Positions 9,195 through 16,850 of a DNA stretch of 64,000 nt are shown piece by piece (position 1 is the first letter of the stretch; the number at the start of each line of letters is the position of its first letter). Under the pieces are notes generated by a model. The model was not told the origin of the DNA. It saw nothing but the letters and a program-made list of their open reading frames with translations, and did no database searches. The position numbers were made by a program, and so were the translations under genes. Source of the DNA: an uncultured Lachnospiraceae bacterium (GTDB taxonomy: Bacteria > Bacillota > Clostridia > Lachnospirales > Lachnospiraceae); assembly GCA_910585965.1 (NCBI GenBank), contig CAJUHH010000002.1:1-64000 (forward strand). Direction: 5' to 3'.

Positions 9195-10268
9195 ATGGAT
9201 TCTTCTGTTTTAGAGTTTTATAAGAATAAGAAAGTATTAATTACTGGACATACGGGGTTTAAAGGTTCCTGGATGTGCAAACTGTTGGCAGAGGCAGGGG
9301 CGGATTTGACAGGGTATGCATTGGAGCCGCCGACAGAGCCGAGCCTCTTTGAAATGTGCGGGCTTGCTTCCCATATGAATTCGGTGGCAGGGGATATCAG
9401 GGATTTGCAGCGCTTAAAGAAGGTGTTTGACGAAACAAAGCCGGAAATTGTTATCCATATGGCGGCTCAGCCGATTGTCAGGGATTCTTATAAGGAGCCG
9501 GTTTATACTTATGAAGTGAATGTAATGGGGACAGTCAACGTTTTGGAATGCGTGAGACTGTCTGATTCGGTGAAATCTTTTTTGAATGTTACAACGGATA
9601 AAGTGTATTTAAACAGGGAATGGGTTTGGGGATACCGTGAAAATGAGGAGTTAAATGGTTATGACCCTTATTCCAATTCAAAGTCCTGTTCCGAATTGGT
9701 TACGAGCAGCTATAAAAATTCCTTTTTTAGAGAAAGAGATATCGCTGTTTCGACAGCACGTGCAGGAAATGTAATTGGAGGAGGGGATTTTGCTAATGAC
9801 AGGATTATTCCCGACTGTATCCGCGCTGTGACTGAAAAGAAGGAAATTATAGTACGCAACCCGTATTCGGTCAGGCCGTATGAACATGTATTGGAGCCGA
9901 TTGCAGTATATTTGATGATTGCAAAGGAACAATATGAAAATAAGGAAAAATATGAAGGAAATTATAATGTCGGGCCGGATGAAACGGACTGCTATTCCAC
10001 AGGGGATTTGGTTACGCTGTTCTGTGAAAAATGGAATACAGCCACTGGCGGTCATATAACATGGAAAAATGAGTATGATGGAGGCCCCCATGAGGCGAAC
10101 TTCCTGAAACTGGACTGTTCTAAGCTGAAAAGCACATTTGGATGGAGACCCCGGTGGAATGTGGAAACTGCGATGGAAAAAATTGTAGAATGGTCGGTGG
10201 TTTATTTGAACGGAGGAGATGTGGCAGAGTGTATGCGAAAACAGATCGAATGCTTTCTTCATCGTTGA
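9195..10268 (+). CDS. rfbG: CDP-glucose 4,6-dehydratase
   Basis: The enzyme converts CDP-glucose to CDP-4-keto-6-deoxyglucose. The 357-residue protein is full length for the family. It has the NAD-binding ITGHTGFKGSWM motif (about 16-27), TTDKVY (about 133) and the catalytic Y159xxxK163 in YDPYSNSKSCSE. The ribosome site AAAGGATGGAAAAGAGG lies upstream. Codon use is visibly richer in G and C than in the preceding genes and resembles the DNA to the right, so the border between an acquired AT-rich cassette and older sequence may fall just before this gene. A deleted second copy sits at 8633-8722. It closes the cassette, and a hairpin-containing gap with LytTR-type repeats follows. Confidence 0.92.
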   Translation: MDSSVLEFYKNKKVLITGHTGFKGSWMCKLLAEAGADLTGYALEPPTEPSLFEMCGLASHMNSVAGDIRDLQRLKKVFDETKPEIVIHMAAQPIVRDSYKEPVYTYEVNVMGTVNVLECVRLSDSVKSFLNVTTDKVYLNREWVWGYRENEELNGYDPYSNSKSCSELVTSSYKNSFFRERDIAVSTARAGNVIGGGDFANDRIIPDCIRAVTEKKEIIVRNPYSVRPYEHVLEPIAVYLMIAKEQYENKEKYEGNYNVGPDETDCYSTGDLVTLFCEKWNTATGGHITWKNEYDGGPHEANFLKLDCSKLKSTFGWRPRWNVETAMEKIVEWSVVYLNGGDVAECMRKQIECFLHR

Positions 10269-10302
10269 CATGATAAAAACAGCCTGCCATTCGCCCTAGG
10301 CT

Positions 10303-10370
10303 GACGTTTACCAAAAAAAATCGACATATACCAACATAATGAGCAAATGATTTTATGCAAAGAGTATAAT
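10303..10370 (+). promoter_or_regulatory. Putative LytTR-regulated promoter with two 20-bp-spaced repeats
   Basis: Two imperfect direct repeats, GACGTTTACC (10303-10312) and GACATATACC (10323-10332), are exactly 20 bases apart start to start, the usual geometry for LytTR dimers. Nine bases further lies a poor -35 (10342-10347). After a 17-base spacer comes a perfect -10 TATAAT (10365-10370). A degenerate -35 with an activator site upstream fits positive autoregulation of the LytTR gene at 10410. The first repeat matches the [TA][AC][CA]GTTN[AG][TA] consensus at 7 of 9 positions. Binding is inferred. Confidence 0.55.
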
Positions 10371-10409
10371 CAGACATAAAATGAAAGCTTATGTTGTGGG
10401 GAAACGCAG

Positions 10410-11174
10410 ATGATGCCGATAGAAAACAGGTATACGAAAAAGTTAAAAGCAGTGATCGCAGACCGGGATGAAGCGTTTGGCAAAAAAGTGAAAAAAAGGC
10501 TGGAGCAGTCTCTGAAGGAGATCTGCTTGGATATGGAAGTATCTGCAGAGAGCGATGAACAGAAATTATTAAATAAGCAGGAAGTATACGATTTATATTT
10601 TATATCATTGGATGCGGCAGAACAGAAAGGCGGGGCAGAACTGGAAAGCCTGGAATTAGCAAAAAAACTGAGGAAGAGAAATGTAGACAGCGAGATTGTG
10701 TTTGTGGGCGCGGGCGAAGAGGCCGGGCGCTGGTTTTTATGCGTAAAGCCGATTGCTTATGTAAGAAAACGGGAGCTGGACAGGGATCTGGAAGAGGCGT
10801 TGCGTGCATTTCGCGATATGTGGCCTTTGAAACATAAGAAAATAATTGTTTTAGACAGCCAAAAGCCATGTCTGATAGAGCCGGAGGAAATTAAGTTCTG
10901 CCAAAGCATTGAGCATTATGTGAAGTTTTACCGCAGGGAACAGGACTATGTGATCATCAGGAATAGCATAAAGGAAATTGCCAAAGCATTGGCGTATTAC
11001 TCTTTTGTGCGGATCAATGTCAGAACGCTGGTGAATATGCAATATATTACTTCCTTGGAAAACGATAAAGTAACACTGGAAGGCGGCAGGGAATTTATGA
11101 TCAGCAAGACTTACAGAAATGTTGCCAGCAACATTATATGGAGGCATTTTAATGAGATAAGCTACCCAAAATGA
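10410..11174 (+). CDS. LytTR-family transcriptional regulator with degenerate receiver-like domain
   Basis: A 254-residue regulator. Residues ~12-130 resemble a response-regulator receiver (KLKAVIADRDEAFGKK start, ALRAF helix end). The canonical phospho-acceptor surroundings are altered (DLYFISLDAAEQKG), so phosphorylation is doubtful. Residues ~145-250 form a LytTR DNA-binding domain with the typical VRINVRTLVNMQYITSLE segment. It lies directly before the 20-kb tubulin/vWA/GTPase gene block, on the same strand, and is a likely local activator. Its own promoter carries LytTR-type repeats, and another promoter lies at its 3' end. The start could be either of the first two methionines; GGGGAAA is the ribosome site. 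Confidence 0.8.
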   Translation: MMPIENRYTKKLKAVIADRDEAFGKKVKKRLEQSLKEICLDMEVSAESDEQKLLNKQEVYDLYFISLDAAEQKGGAELESLELAKKLRKRNVDSEIVFVGAGEEAGRWFLCVKPIAYVRKRELDRDLEEALRAFRDMWPLKHKKIIVLDSQKPCLIEPEEIKFCQSIEHYVKFYRREQDYVIIRNSIKEIAKALAYYSFVRINVRTLVNMQYITSLENDKVTLEGGREFMISKTYRNVASNIIWRHFNEISYPK

Positions 11175-11255
11175 CATAAAATGACAGAAAATGCCAAAGG
11201 GATAGATTTGAAAAATCAGCAGAAGTATATTTAATATATACAGGCTGATTTTTTT
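11168..11255 (+). promoter_or_regulatory. Three 10-bp tandem repeats, overlapping promoter and terminator hairpin before the vWA operon
   Basis: Three direct repeats with exact 10-base period (AAATGACATA, AAATGACAGA, AAATGCCAAA; 11168-11197) span the stop codon of the LytTR gene. Ten bases later lies a -35-like TTGAAA (11208-11213) and, 18 bases on, TAATAT (11232-11237). The same stretch forms a hairpin, with arms AAAATCAGC (from about 11212) and GCTGATTTT (to about 11250), followed by more T residues: an intrinsic terminator for the LytTR transcript. The downstream operon must start from this overlapping promoter or by read-through. The repeats do not match the LytTR consensus well and could bind another factor. 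Confidence 0.5.
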
Positions 11256-11312
11256 TATTGCCACGGTGCATTAAGGTTGCCGGGAGATTATGGAAAGGGC
11301 AAGGTTATGGAT

Positions 11313-13346
11313 ATGAAAAAAAAGTATTGGATCATATTTTTCATGGTTGTTCTGCTGGGAGGATGTGCGGCATGTGGAAAAAAGAATGAGGAAAAAGGAG
11401 TGGAGGATTCTGTCGTGGAGAACTCTGCTATGGAGGGTTTTTCTAATGAGGAGTCATCCCCTGATATTTCCAGCCCGCAGGAAAACGTGAGGGAGGATGT
11501 TGTGTTTGGGGACGGGCTTTCGGCAGATGAGACGGATGTGGTTATTGTAATGGATAAAAGCGGTTCTATGGCCTATGCGGATAAAGACAGGATAGCGATA
11601 GAGGCGGCGAAGATGTTTATTGATATGGAGAAGGCCTTCGGAGCGAATCTTGCATTAGTTGAATTCTCCAATGAGATTACCTCCACCGGATTGATTGGAA
11701 TAAAACAGGAGCAGAATAAGGATTATTTAAAAAATATGCTGGATCAGATTTCTTATAGAGGGAAAGCGCATACGGATACGGGCGCGGCTTTGCAGGAGGC
11801 GGTATCAATTCTGAACGATTCGGAAAGCAAGGGAAAGAAAGCGATTATACTTTTTACGGATGGGAGGACAGATATTGACGATGGAACTCCGGGCAGAACG
11901 CTTGAGGATTCCTTGGCAGATGTGGATGCGGCAGTAGAAGAGGCAGGAAGGCAGGGATATCCTGTTTACTCGGTAGGGCTGAATGCGAACGGGAGCGTAG
12001 AGGAAAGCGAATTGGCCAGGCTGGCATCGAATACCGGGGGAGCCTATCGGATTGCACAGGATGTAAATGAACTGCCGGATTTTTTTAATCAGATTTTCAT
12101 GGAAATGAGAAATATCCGGGAAATTAAACTGGGCGAATTCATAGCTGACGGAGAATATAAGGATATACCGTTTGACATAGATAGCAGCAATATTATAGAG
12201 GCGAATATAGTAATTCTGCATGATAATAACCTGAGAGATGTTAAGGTATACGATCCGAAAAATAATGAAATAACGAAGGAAGATTCGAGAGCCAGATTCA
12301 GTACGTCGGAAAAATATACGGTGATCAAATTATTAGATCCGCAGATGGGTAAATGGAAACTGGAGGTAAGGGGGGTATCCGGAGATAATATACGGATTAG
12401 CTTATTATATAATTATGATTTTACGGTAACTACTGTGCTGTCTTCCCAGGAAGTAAACAGAGGCGATACGGTGGATATTGATTTGTATCTGAATACTGGA
12501 GGAGAGCCTATAAAGGAAGCGGAGTTTTATAAAGGGATAACAGCGGAAGCGTCTGTGGAGGATGTGGAAACAGGGGAGAAAAGCAGTCTTGCGTTCGCGG
12601 CATCGGAAGAAGGGCTTCATAGCGAATATACGCCGGACGGGGGCTCGGATCATATAATGCAGATCCATCTGGAAGGCAATGGGTTTTATAGGGACGTAAA
12701 CGATATTATAATCCATGTGCGGCCGGACGGAGGGGAAATCGTTTCGGCCGAAGAGACTCCTGAAAAGAAAGAGGGAGATGGTGCGGAAGCAAAAGGAACG
12801 GGAAAGAATGGAATGGATTGGCTGCCGATCATGGCAGCAATCGCAGCAATTATTTTATTAATAGCGGTTTTAGCATTGAGAAAGGCCGGAAGAAAGATTG
12901 ACGGCAAGTTTACGATAGGAGTGAAATGCCGGAAAGAAGAAAACGGCGTGGCGAATGGAAATGATTATTTGGTTCCGGCTGGCATTGAGGGCAGGAATTT
13001 GAACTCTTCCAGGATGTCATTGGAGGAGCTGCTTAAGATTTACCAACGGTATTATGACAGCGTGGAACGGGATGAAACGAAGAAACAGGAATTGAGGAGG
13101 ATGTTGTCGGATATCAGGAAATATACAAGACAGGTGATAGTCATTGGGCATAAAAAGAGCGGGTATTTACGGATACAGTCCAAGGCAGGAAATTCGGTAA
13201 GAATATGTAATGCGCAGGGAATAGAACAAGGAAAAACGGTGGAAATAGATGCAAACAAGTCGTCACAGGGGAAGAACGGATGTAATGTAAGAGTGGCGGT
13301 GCAGAACGGATACGTGGAAATAGTGATTCGATACAGCATGGTATAG
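11313..13346 (+). CDS. vWA-domain lipoprotein with C-terminal transmembrane helix
   Basis: A 677-residue protein from the ATG at 11313; a TTG frame starts at 11277, but the lipoprotein signal MKKKYWIIFFMVVLLGGCAA begins here. The lipobox cysteine is at residue 18 (LGGC). A von Willebrand A domain follows, with a complete metal-ion site: DKSGS (D81), the threonine of TDTG (about 154) and TDGR (about 182-185). A beta-rich middle region, one membrane helix (about 503-522) and a ~155-residue C-terminal tail complete it. The topology predicts an extracellular metal-dependent binding domain and an intracellular tail. It is the first gene of the block and sits 11 bases before the tubulin-like gene. 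I infer that it senses or binds something outside and signals to the cytosolic tubulin-like and GTPase components. Confidence 0.82.
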   Translation: MKKKYWIIFFMVVLLGGCAACGKKNEEKGVEDSVVENSAMEGFSNEESSPDISSPQENVREDVVFGDGLSADETDVVIVMDKSGSMAYADKDRIAIEAAKMFIDMEKAFGANLALVEFSNEITSTGLIGIKQEQNKDYLKNMLDQISYRGKAHTDTGAALQEAVSILNDSESKGKKAIILFTDGRTDIDDGTPGRTLEDSLADVDAAVEEAGRQGYPVYSVGLNANGSVEESELARLASNTGGAYRIAQDVNELPDFFNQIFMEMRNIREIKLGEFIADGEYKDIPFDIDSSNIIEANIVILHDNNLRDVKVYDPKNNEITKEDSRARFSTSEKYTVIKLLDPQMGKWKLEVRGVSGDNIRISLLYNYDFTVTTVLSSQEVNRGDTVDIDLYLNTGGEPIKEAEFYKGITAEASVEDVETGEKSSLAFAASEEGLHSEYTPDGGSDHIMQIHLEGNGFYRDVNDIIIHVRPDGGEIVSAEETPEKKEGDGAEAKGTGKNGMDWLPIMAAIAAIILLIAVLALRKAGRKIDGKFTIGVKCRKEENGVANGNDYLVPAGIEGRNLNSSRMSLEELLKIYQRYYDSVERDETKKQELRRMLSDIRKYTRQVIVIGHKKSGYLRIQSKAGNSVRICNAQGIEQGKTVEIDANKSSQGKNGCNVRVAVQNGYVEIVIRYSMV

Positions 13347-13357
13347 GAGGATGGATT

Positions 13358-16300
13358 ATGGCATTGAACAGATTGCAGCAAGAAGGTTTGGATATGCTTG
13401 ATTTGAGCAAAGGAGGCGGGTTTCTTAATTTCACGTCTAACAAGAACCGCCTGGAGACGCAGGAGCATAAATTTTTGTTTGTTGGATTGGGCGGGAAAGG
13501 GAGCGCGACGGTTGCCAGGCTGAAAACAGAAGCGTACAGGCAATTTGAGCTGGACGGAGGGAAGAAGCGCCCTAAGAATTTTGAGTATTTGGCAATCGAC
13601 ACCGATATGAATTATCTGAATGATTTGGAAAAGCCGAAATACGGGGAAATGGGCTTAAGCAATGAAACCGGTGACAATGAATTATGCCAGCTTTATGATG
13701 CGGATGCGGCGAAAAGGCTGCGGCCGGAAAACCGGCATCTGATTTCCAAAAATATTTTGGAATGGATGAATCCGACGATGAATCAGGAAATTGTAGGAAA
13801 CGGAGCCGGGGGCATCCGCCAGGCAGGACGCTATCTTTTGTTTGGAGAGAATGCATTTACACGTGTGGAAAGCGCTTTAAAAGCAAAACTGACGAATCTG
13901 CATGACCAGATTACCAAGCCGGATAAGGAAATGCTGATTGTTTATATTTTTGCCGGGGTCGGCGGAGGAACCGGAAGCGGGATTATCATAGACATTCCTT
14001 ATATTGTAAGGAAAATTTGCAATGACAGGGGCTGGAAGCATAAGATCAGCGGGTATATTTATCTGGCGGATACGTATCCAGAGTCGGCGCCGCAACAGCG
14101 GCTGCAATATAACAGTTATGCCGCCTTGAAAGAAATCGATTATTTTATGAATATCGGGAACATGGACGGCAGCGGGAGGTTTAAGGCGAAATATTCCCCA
14201 GAGTTTGAGATAGATACTTCCGAACGAATTTTTGATATCTGCGTACTGATTTCGGGAAAAACAGCGGGTCATGGAAGCGTGCCAAGGCCGGATATTTTCT
14301 GCCAGCGGGTGGTAGTGGATAATGTCATCAATTTAGTAAAGAAAAATAACACGACGGAAGGGTTCCTGATCGATTCCTTCCTGGATAATTCGCTGATAGA
14401 TATACAGAATAAAATAAGTATGCTTGGAGAAAAAGTTCCAAGGAATGCCAATTACCAGTACAACGTAATCGGGCTGGGGGCGGTGAACCTGCCGCTGGAA
14501 CAGATACTTTCGTATATTTCTTACCATACCTGCCGGATGATGCAGGAAGCATGGGATGTGCATCCTTCGCAGAAGAATGTGGAGGAACTGCTTTCAGCTA
14601 TGCATATGCTGCCGGAGGAGCAGACAGAGAGAATACTGTCGTTATCCAAGGTGCCGATGATGTCTTATTCCAAAGGAATAGGGGGCAGGGCAAATAAAGC
14701 CGACGTGCAGACGGATGTCTTATACCATACTTTAAAAGGATATTGGATGAACATCAATGTTTCTTTATATAATGCATGGGATGAAGTGAAGAATAAAGTG
14801 CTTGAGGAAATTATCAGCTCGTTTTTCCGGGAGTATAAAAGCATTTTTACGGGAAATGGAAAAGGTATTTTTTATCTCAGGGAGCTGCTGGCCGCACGAG
14901 TGGAAAACGGGGATGCTTTCAACGGGATCCTGCAGCGGATCAAAACGGATTATGTGGACTCTGTGAAGCAGTTCAAAATGGGGCAAAAGGCAAAGCAGGC
15001 CGATCTGGAACAGGAAATGAGGGATATCAAGGAAAAGATAAGCTCTCCCCTGTGCATAGGCCCTATGCTGCAGAACCAGATCGAAAAGTACAGGAAATGT
15101 TGTGTGGAAAGGCTGACTACCGATAATCTGCTGGATTTATATGATATTGTCTGGAAGAATATAGAGGATATTATTGATTTTATAGAAGTCAGGCTGTCGG
15201 AACTGCAAAGATATATCGATGTTTTCCTGCATATGCAGGAGGTTATGGACAGGAACTTCCATATCGTTATGAACGGCACCATGCCTTCGGTGGAATACAG
15301 CACGCAGCTGCTGGATTTGAGCCAAAGAGATGCGGTTACAATGCGGGTGAGAGAATATTTGGACGATGCGATAGCGGATAAAAAACAGGAAGCGCTTGTC
15401 ATTGCTCTGGAAGAAAAGATGCTGGAGACACAAAAGCAATGGATGAATGCGGATGACGAGTTTAATCCGATGAAAGTGTTTGTTTCTTATATAGAAGAGC
15501 AGTTTAAAGAAATTCCGGGCATGACGATTGAAAAGTTTATAGAACTGGCTTATGGAAAAGACAATTTTGCAGCGGGAATGCTGGATGTATGCGAAAAGCT
15601 GGAAAACAATGCAAGGGTGATCTATTCGGGAAATATGAATCTGCCGTTGAACAGCCTTCCGGTAAAGAAATATATCGTTGCTCCGGATAAGGCATTGAAT
15701 GTAGTGGAAGCTGTGGAAGGGTATGCCAAATCCCATAGTATTACAGTGGCGAAGGGCAACGACCTGAATAATATTTACTGGTACAACTGGATATGCGGCG
15801 TTCCTCTGTTCTCCTTCTCTGACATTAAAGAATATGAAAGAGCATATGAAGATCGGATAAACAAAAGCGGCGCGGCAGGGGTGCATATCTATGAAGGAAC
15901 GGAATACGATTTCAGGCAGCTTCCCGATTTGTATGTGTATGATTTGTGGTGTGAGACAGAGCCGGAATTTAATATCCGGGAAAAGAAGATTGTGAAAGGG
16001 GTAAAAGATGTGGCAGAGCAGCTGCTGGAGCGCCAGATCGTATATGTGGATCCGGCCGGGATTTTCAGGGGAAGATATCTGCAGAATATGGATGATGAAC
16101 AGGCGGTTTGCACATGGTGCATGGAAGAATATGCCCAAATGGATGACAACAAAGATGCAAAAGGAAGAGTGGAAAGCGGCGGGAGGCTGCTGCAGGAAAT
16201 GAAGGGAAATTTCCGCTTTGCGGACACGTTGGTTCAAATACCCAATGTTTATATTAAAACAGATGAAACGACAGTTTACCAGCTTTTGCGTATGAACTGG

Positions 16301-16828
16301 ATGCTGTTCCTGAAGCTGGAGAAATTCCTGCATATATTTATGAAATGCGAAAAGATAATATTGGAATGCAACAAGGGGATCATAGAGCAGGAAGAGATAA
16401 TAAAAAATATTTCCGTATTCTTCCAGTTTGTCAGAAATGGGATGATTCGCATAAGGGAAGAAGATATTGTCCTGGTTGACCGGGACGGCGCGGAAGAGGA
16501 ACTTCTCTTTTTTGAAGATGTAAGCGGCATAGATGCAAAGTTTTATCTTTATACGGCGTTCATGCGGATGCATACATCGTATCCGAAGGAAAAGCTGGAG
16601 CAGATGGAAGAATACTGCATGGAAAAAAGCAAAGACAGGAATGAGGAGCAGAGGCAGAAAAGAAAGCAGCGGGAGGAGGGTCTTTTAGGCGAATGCGAGC
16701 AGGCATCGGCATTATTAAAGAAGGCAGAAATAAAAAGAATGTTCCTGCATGAGCAGAAAGATGAATTAATGGAGAAGATGAAAGACTTTTATAACCGTAT
16801 GCTCCAATTAAGAACGGGCAGACAATAA
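13358..16828 (+). CDS. Giant tubulin/FtsZ-like protein (Tubulin_2-like)
   Basis: A 1156-residue cytosolic protein. The tubulin-type nucleotide site is clear: KFLFVGLGGKGS near residue 38, AIDTDMNYL near 83, and the signature AGVGGGTGSG at about 200-209 (FtsZ/tubulin GGGTGSG). Roughly residues 30-450 match the tubulin-like fold; the remaining ~700 are mostly helical with charged coiled-coil-like stretches near residues 520-570 and at the C-terminus (about 1085-1150). FtsZ is about 400 residues, so this is a large fusion family, similar to what I recall as Tubulin_2 proteins found beside vWA genes. It may polymerise with GTP and act as a scaffold. A GGAGG site supports the start. The neighbours argue against a cell-division role. 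Confidence 0.82.
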   Translation: MALNRLQQEGLDMLDLSKGGGFLNFTSNKNRLETQEHKFLFVGLGGKGSATVARLKTEAYRQFELDGGKKRPKNFEYLAIDTDMNYLNDLEKPKYGEMGLSNETGDNELCQLYDADAAKRLRPENRHLISKNILEWMNPTMNQEIVGNGAGGIRQAGRYLLFGENAFTRVESALKAKLTNLHDQITKPDKEMLIVYIFAGVGGGTGSGIIIDIPYIVRKICNDRGWKHKISGYIYLADTYPESAPQQRLQYNSYAALKEIDYFMNIGNMDGSGRFKAKYSPEFEIDTSERIFDICVLISGKTAGHGSVPRPDIFCQRVVVDNVINLVKKNNTTEGFLIDSFLDNSLIDIQNKISMLGEKVPRNANYQYNVIGLGAVNLPLEQILSYISYHTCRMMQEAWDVHPSQKNVEELLSAMHMLPEEQTERILSLSKVPMMSYSKGIGGRANKADVQTDVLYHTLKGYWMNINVSLYNAWDEVKNKVLEEIISSFFREYKSIFTGNGKGIFYLRELLAARVENGDAFNGILQRIKTDYVDSVKQFKMGQKAKQADLEQEMRDIKEKISSPLCIGPMLQNQIEKYRKCCVERLTTDNLLDLYDIVWKNIEDIIDFIEVRLSELQRYIDVFLHMQEVMDRNFHIVMNGTMPSVEYSTQLLDLSQRDAVTMRVREYLDDAIADKKQEALVIALEEKMLETQKQWMNADDEFNPMKVFVSYIEEQFKEIPGMTIEKFIELAYGKDNFAAGMLDVCEKLENNARVIYSGNMNLPLNSLPVKKYIVAPDKALNVVEAVEGYAKSHSITVAKGNDLNNIYWYNWICGVPLFSFSDIKEYERAYEDRINKSGAAGVHIYEGTEYDFRQLPDLYVYDLWCETEPEFNIREKKIVKGVKDVAEQLLERQIVYVDPAGIFRGRYLQNMDDEQAVCTWCMEEYAQMDDNKDAKGRVESGGRLLQEMKGNFRFADTLVQIPNVYIKTDETTVYQLLRMNWMLFLKLEKFLHIFMKCEKIILECNKGIIEQEEIIKNISVFFQFVRNGMIRIREEDIVLVDRDGAEEELLFFEDVSGIDAKFYLYTAFMRMHTSYPKEKLEQMEEYCMEKSKDRNEEQRQKRKQREEGLLGECEQASALLKKAEIKRMFLHEQKDELMEKMKDFYNRMLQLRTGRQ

Positions 16829-16850
16829 CAAACCAAAAGGATATCGAAGT

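Noticed and set aside
15137..16573. A 478-codon open frame on the minus strand
   Set aside because: It is antisense to the tubulin-like gene, has unnatural composition (His, Phe and Ile rich) and no ribosome site. It is a codon-bias shadow.
13358..16828. Interpreting the tubulin-like gene as a plasmid partition TubZ or FtsZ
   Set aside because: The length, C-terminal extension and vWA/GTPase neighbours do not fit either, and no TubR-like gene or centromere repeats are adjacent.
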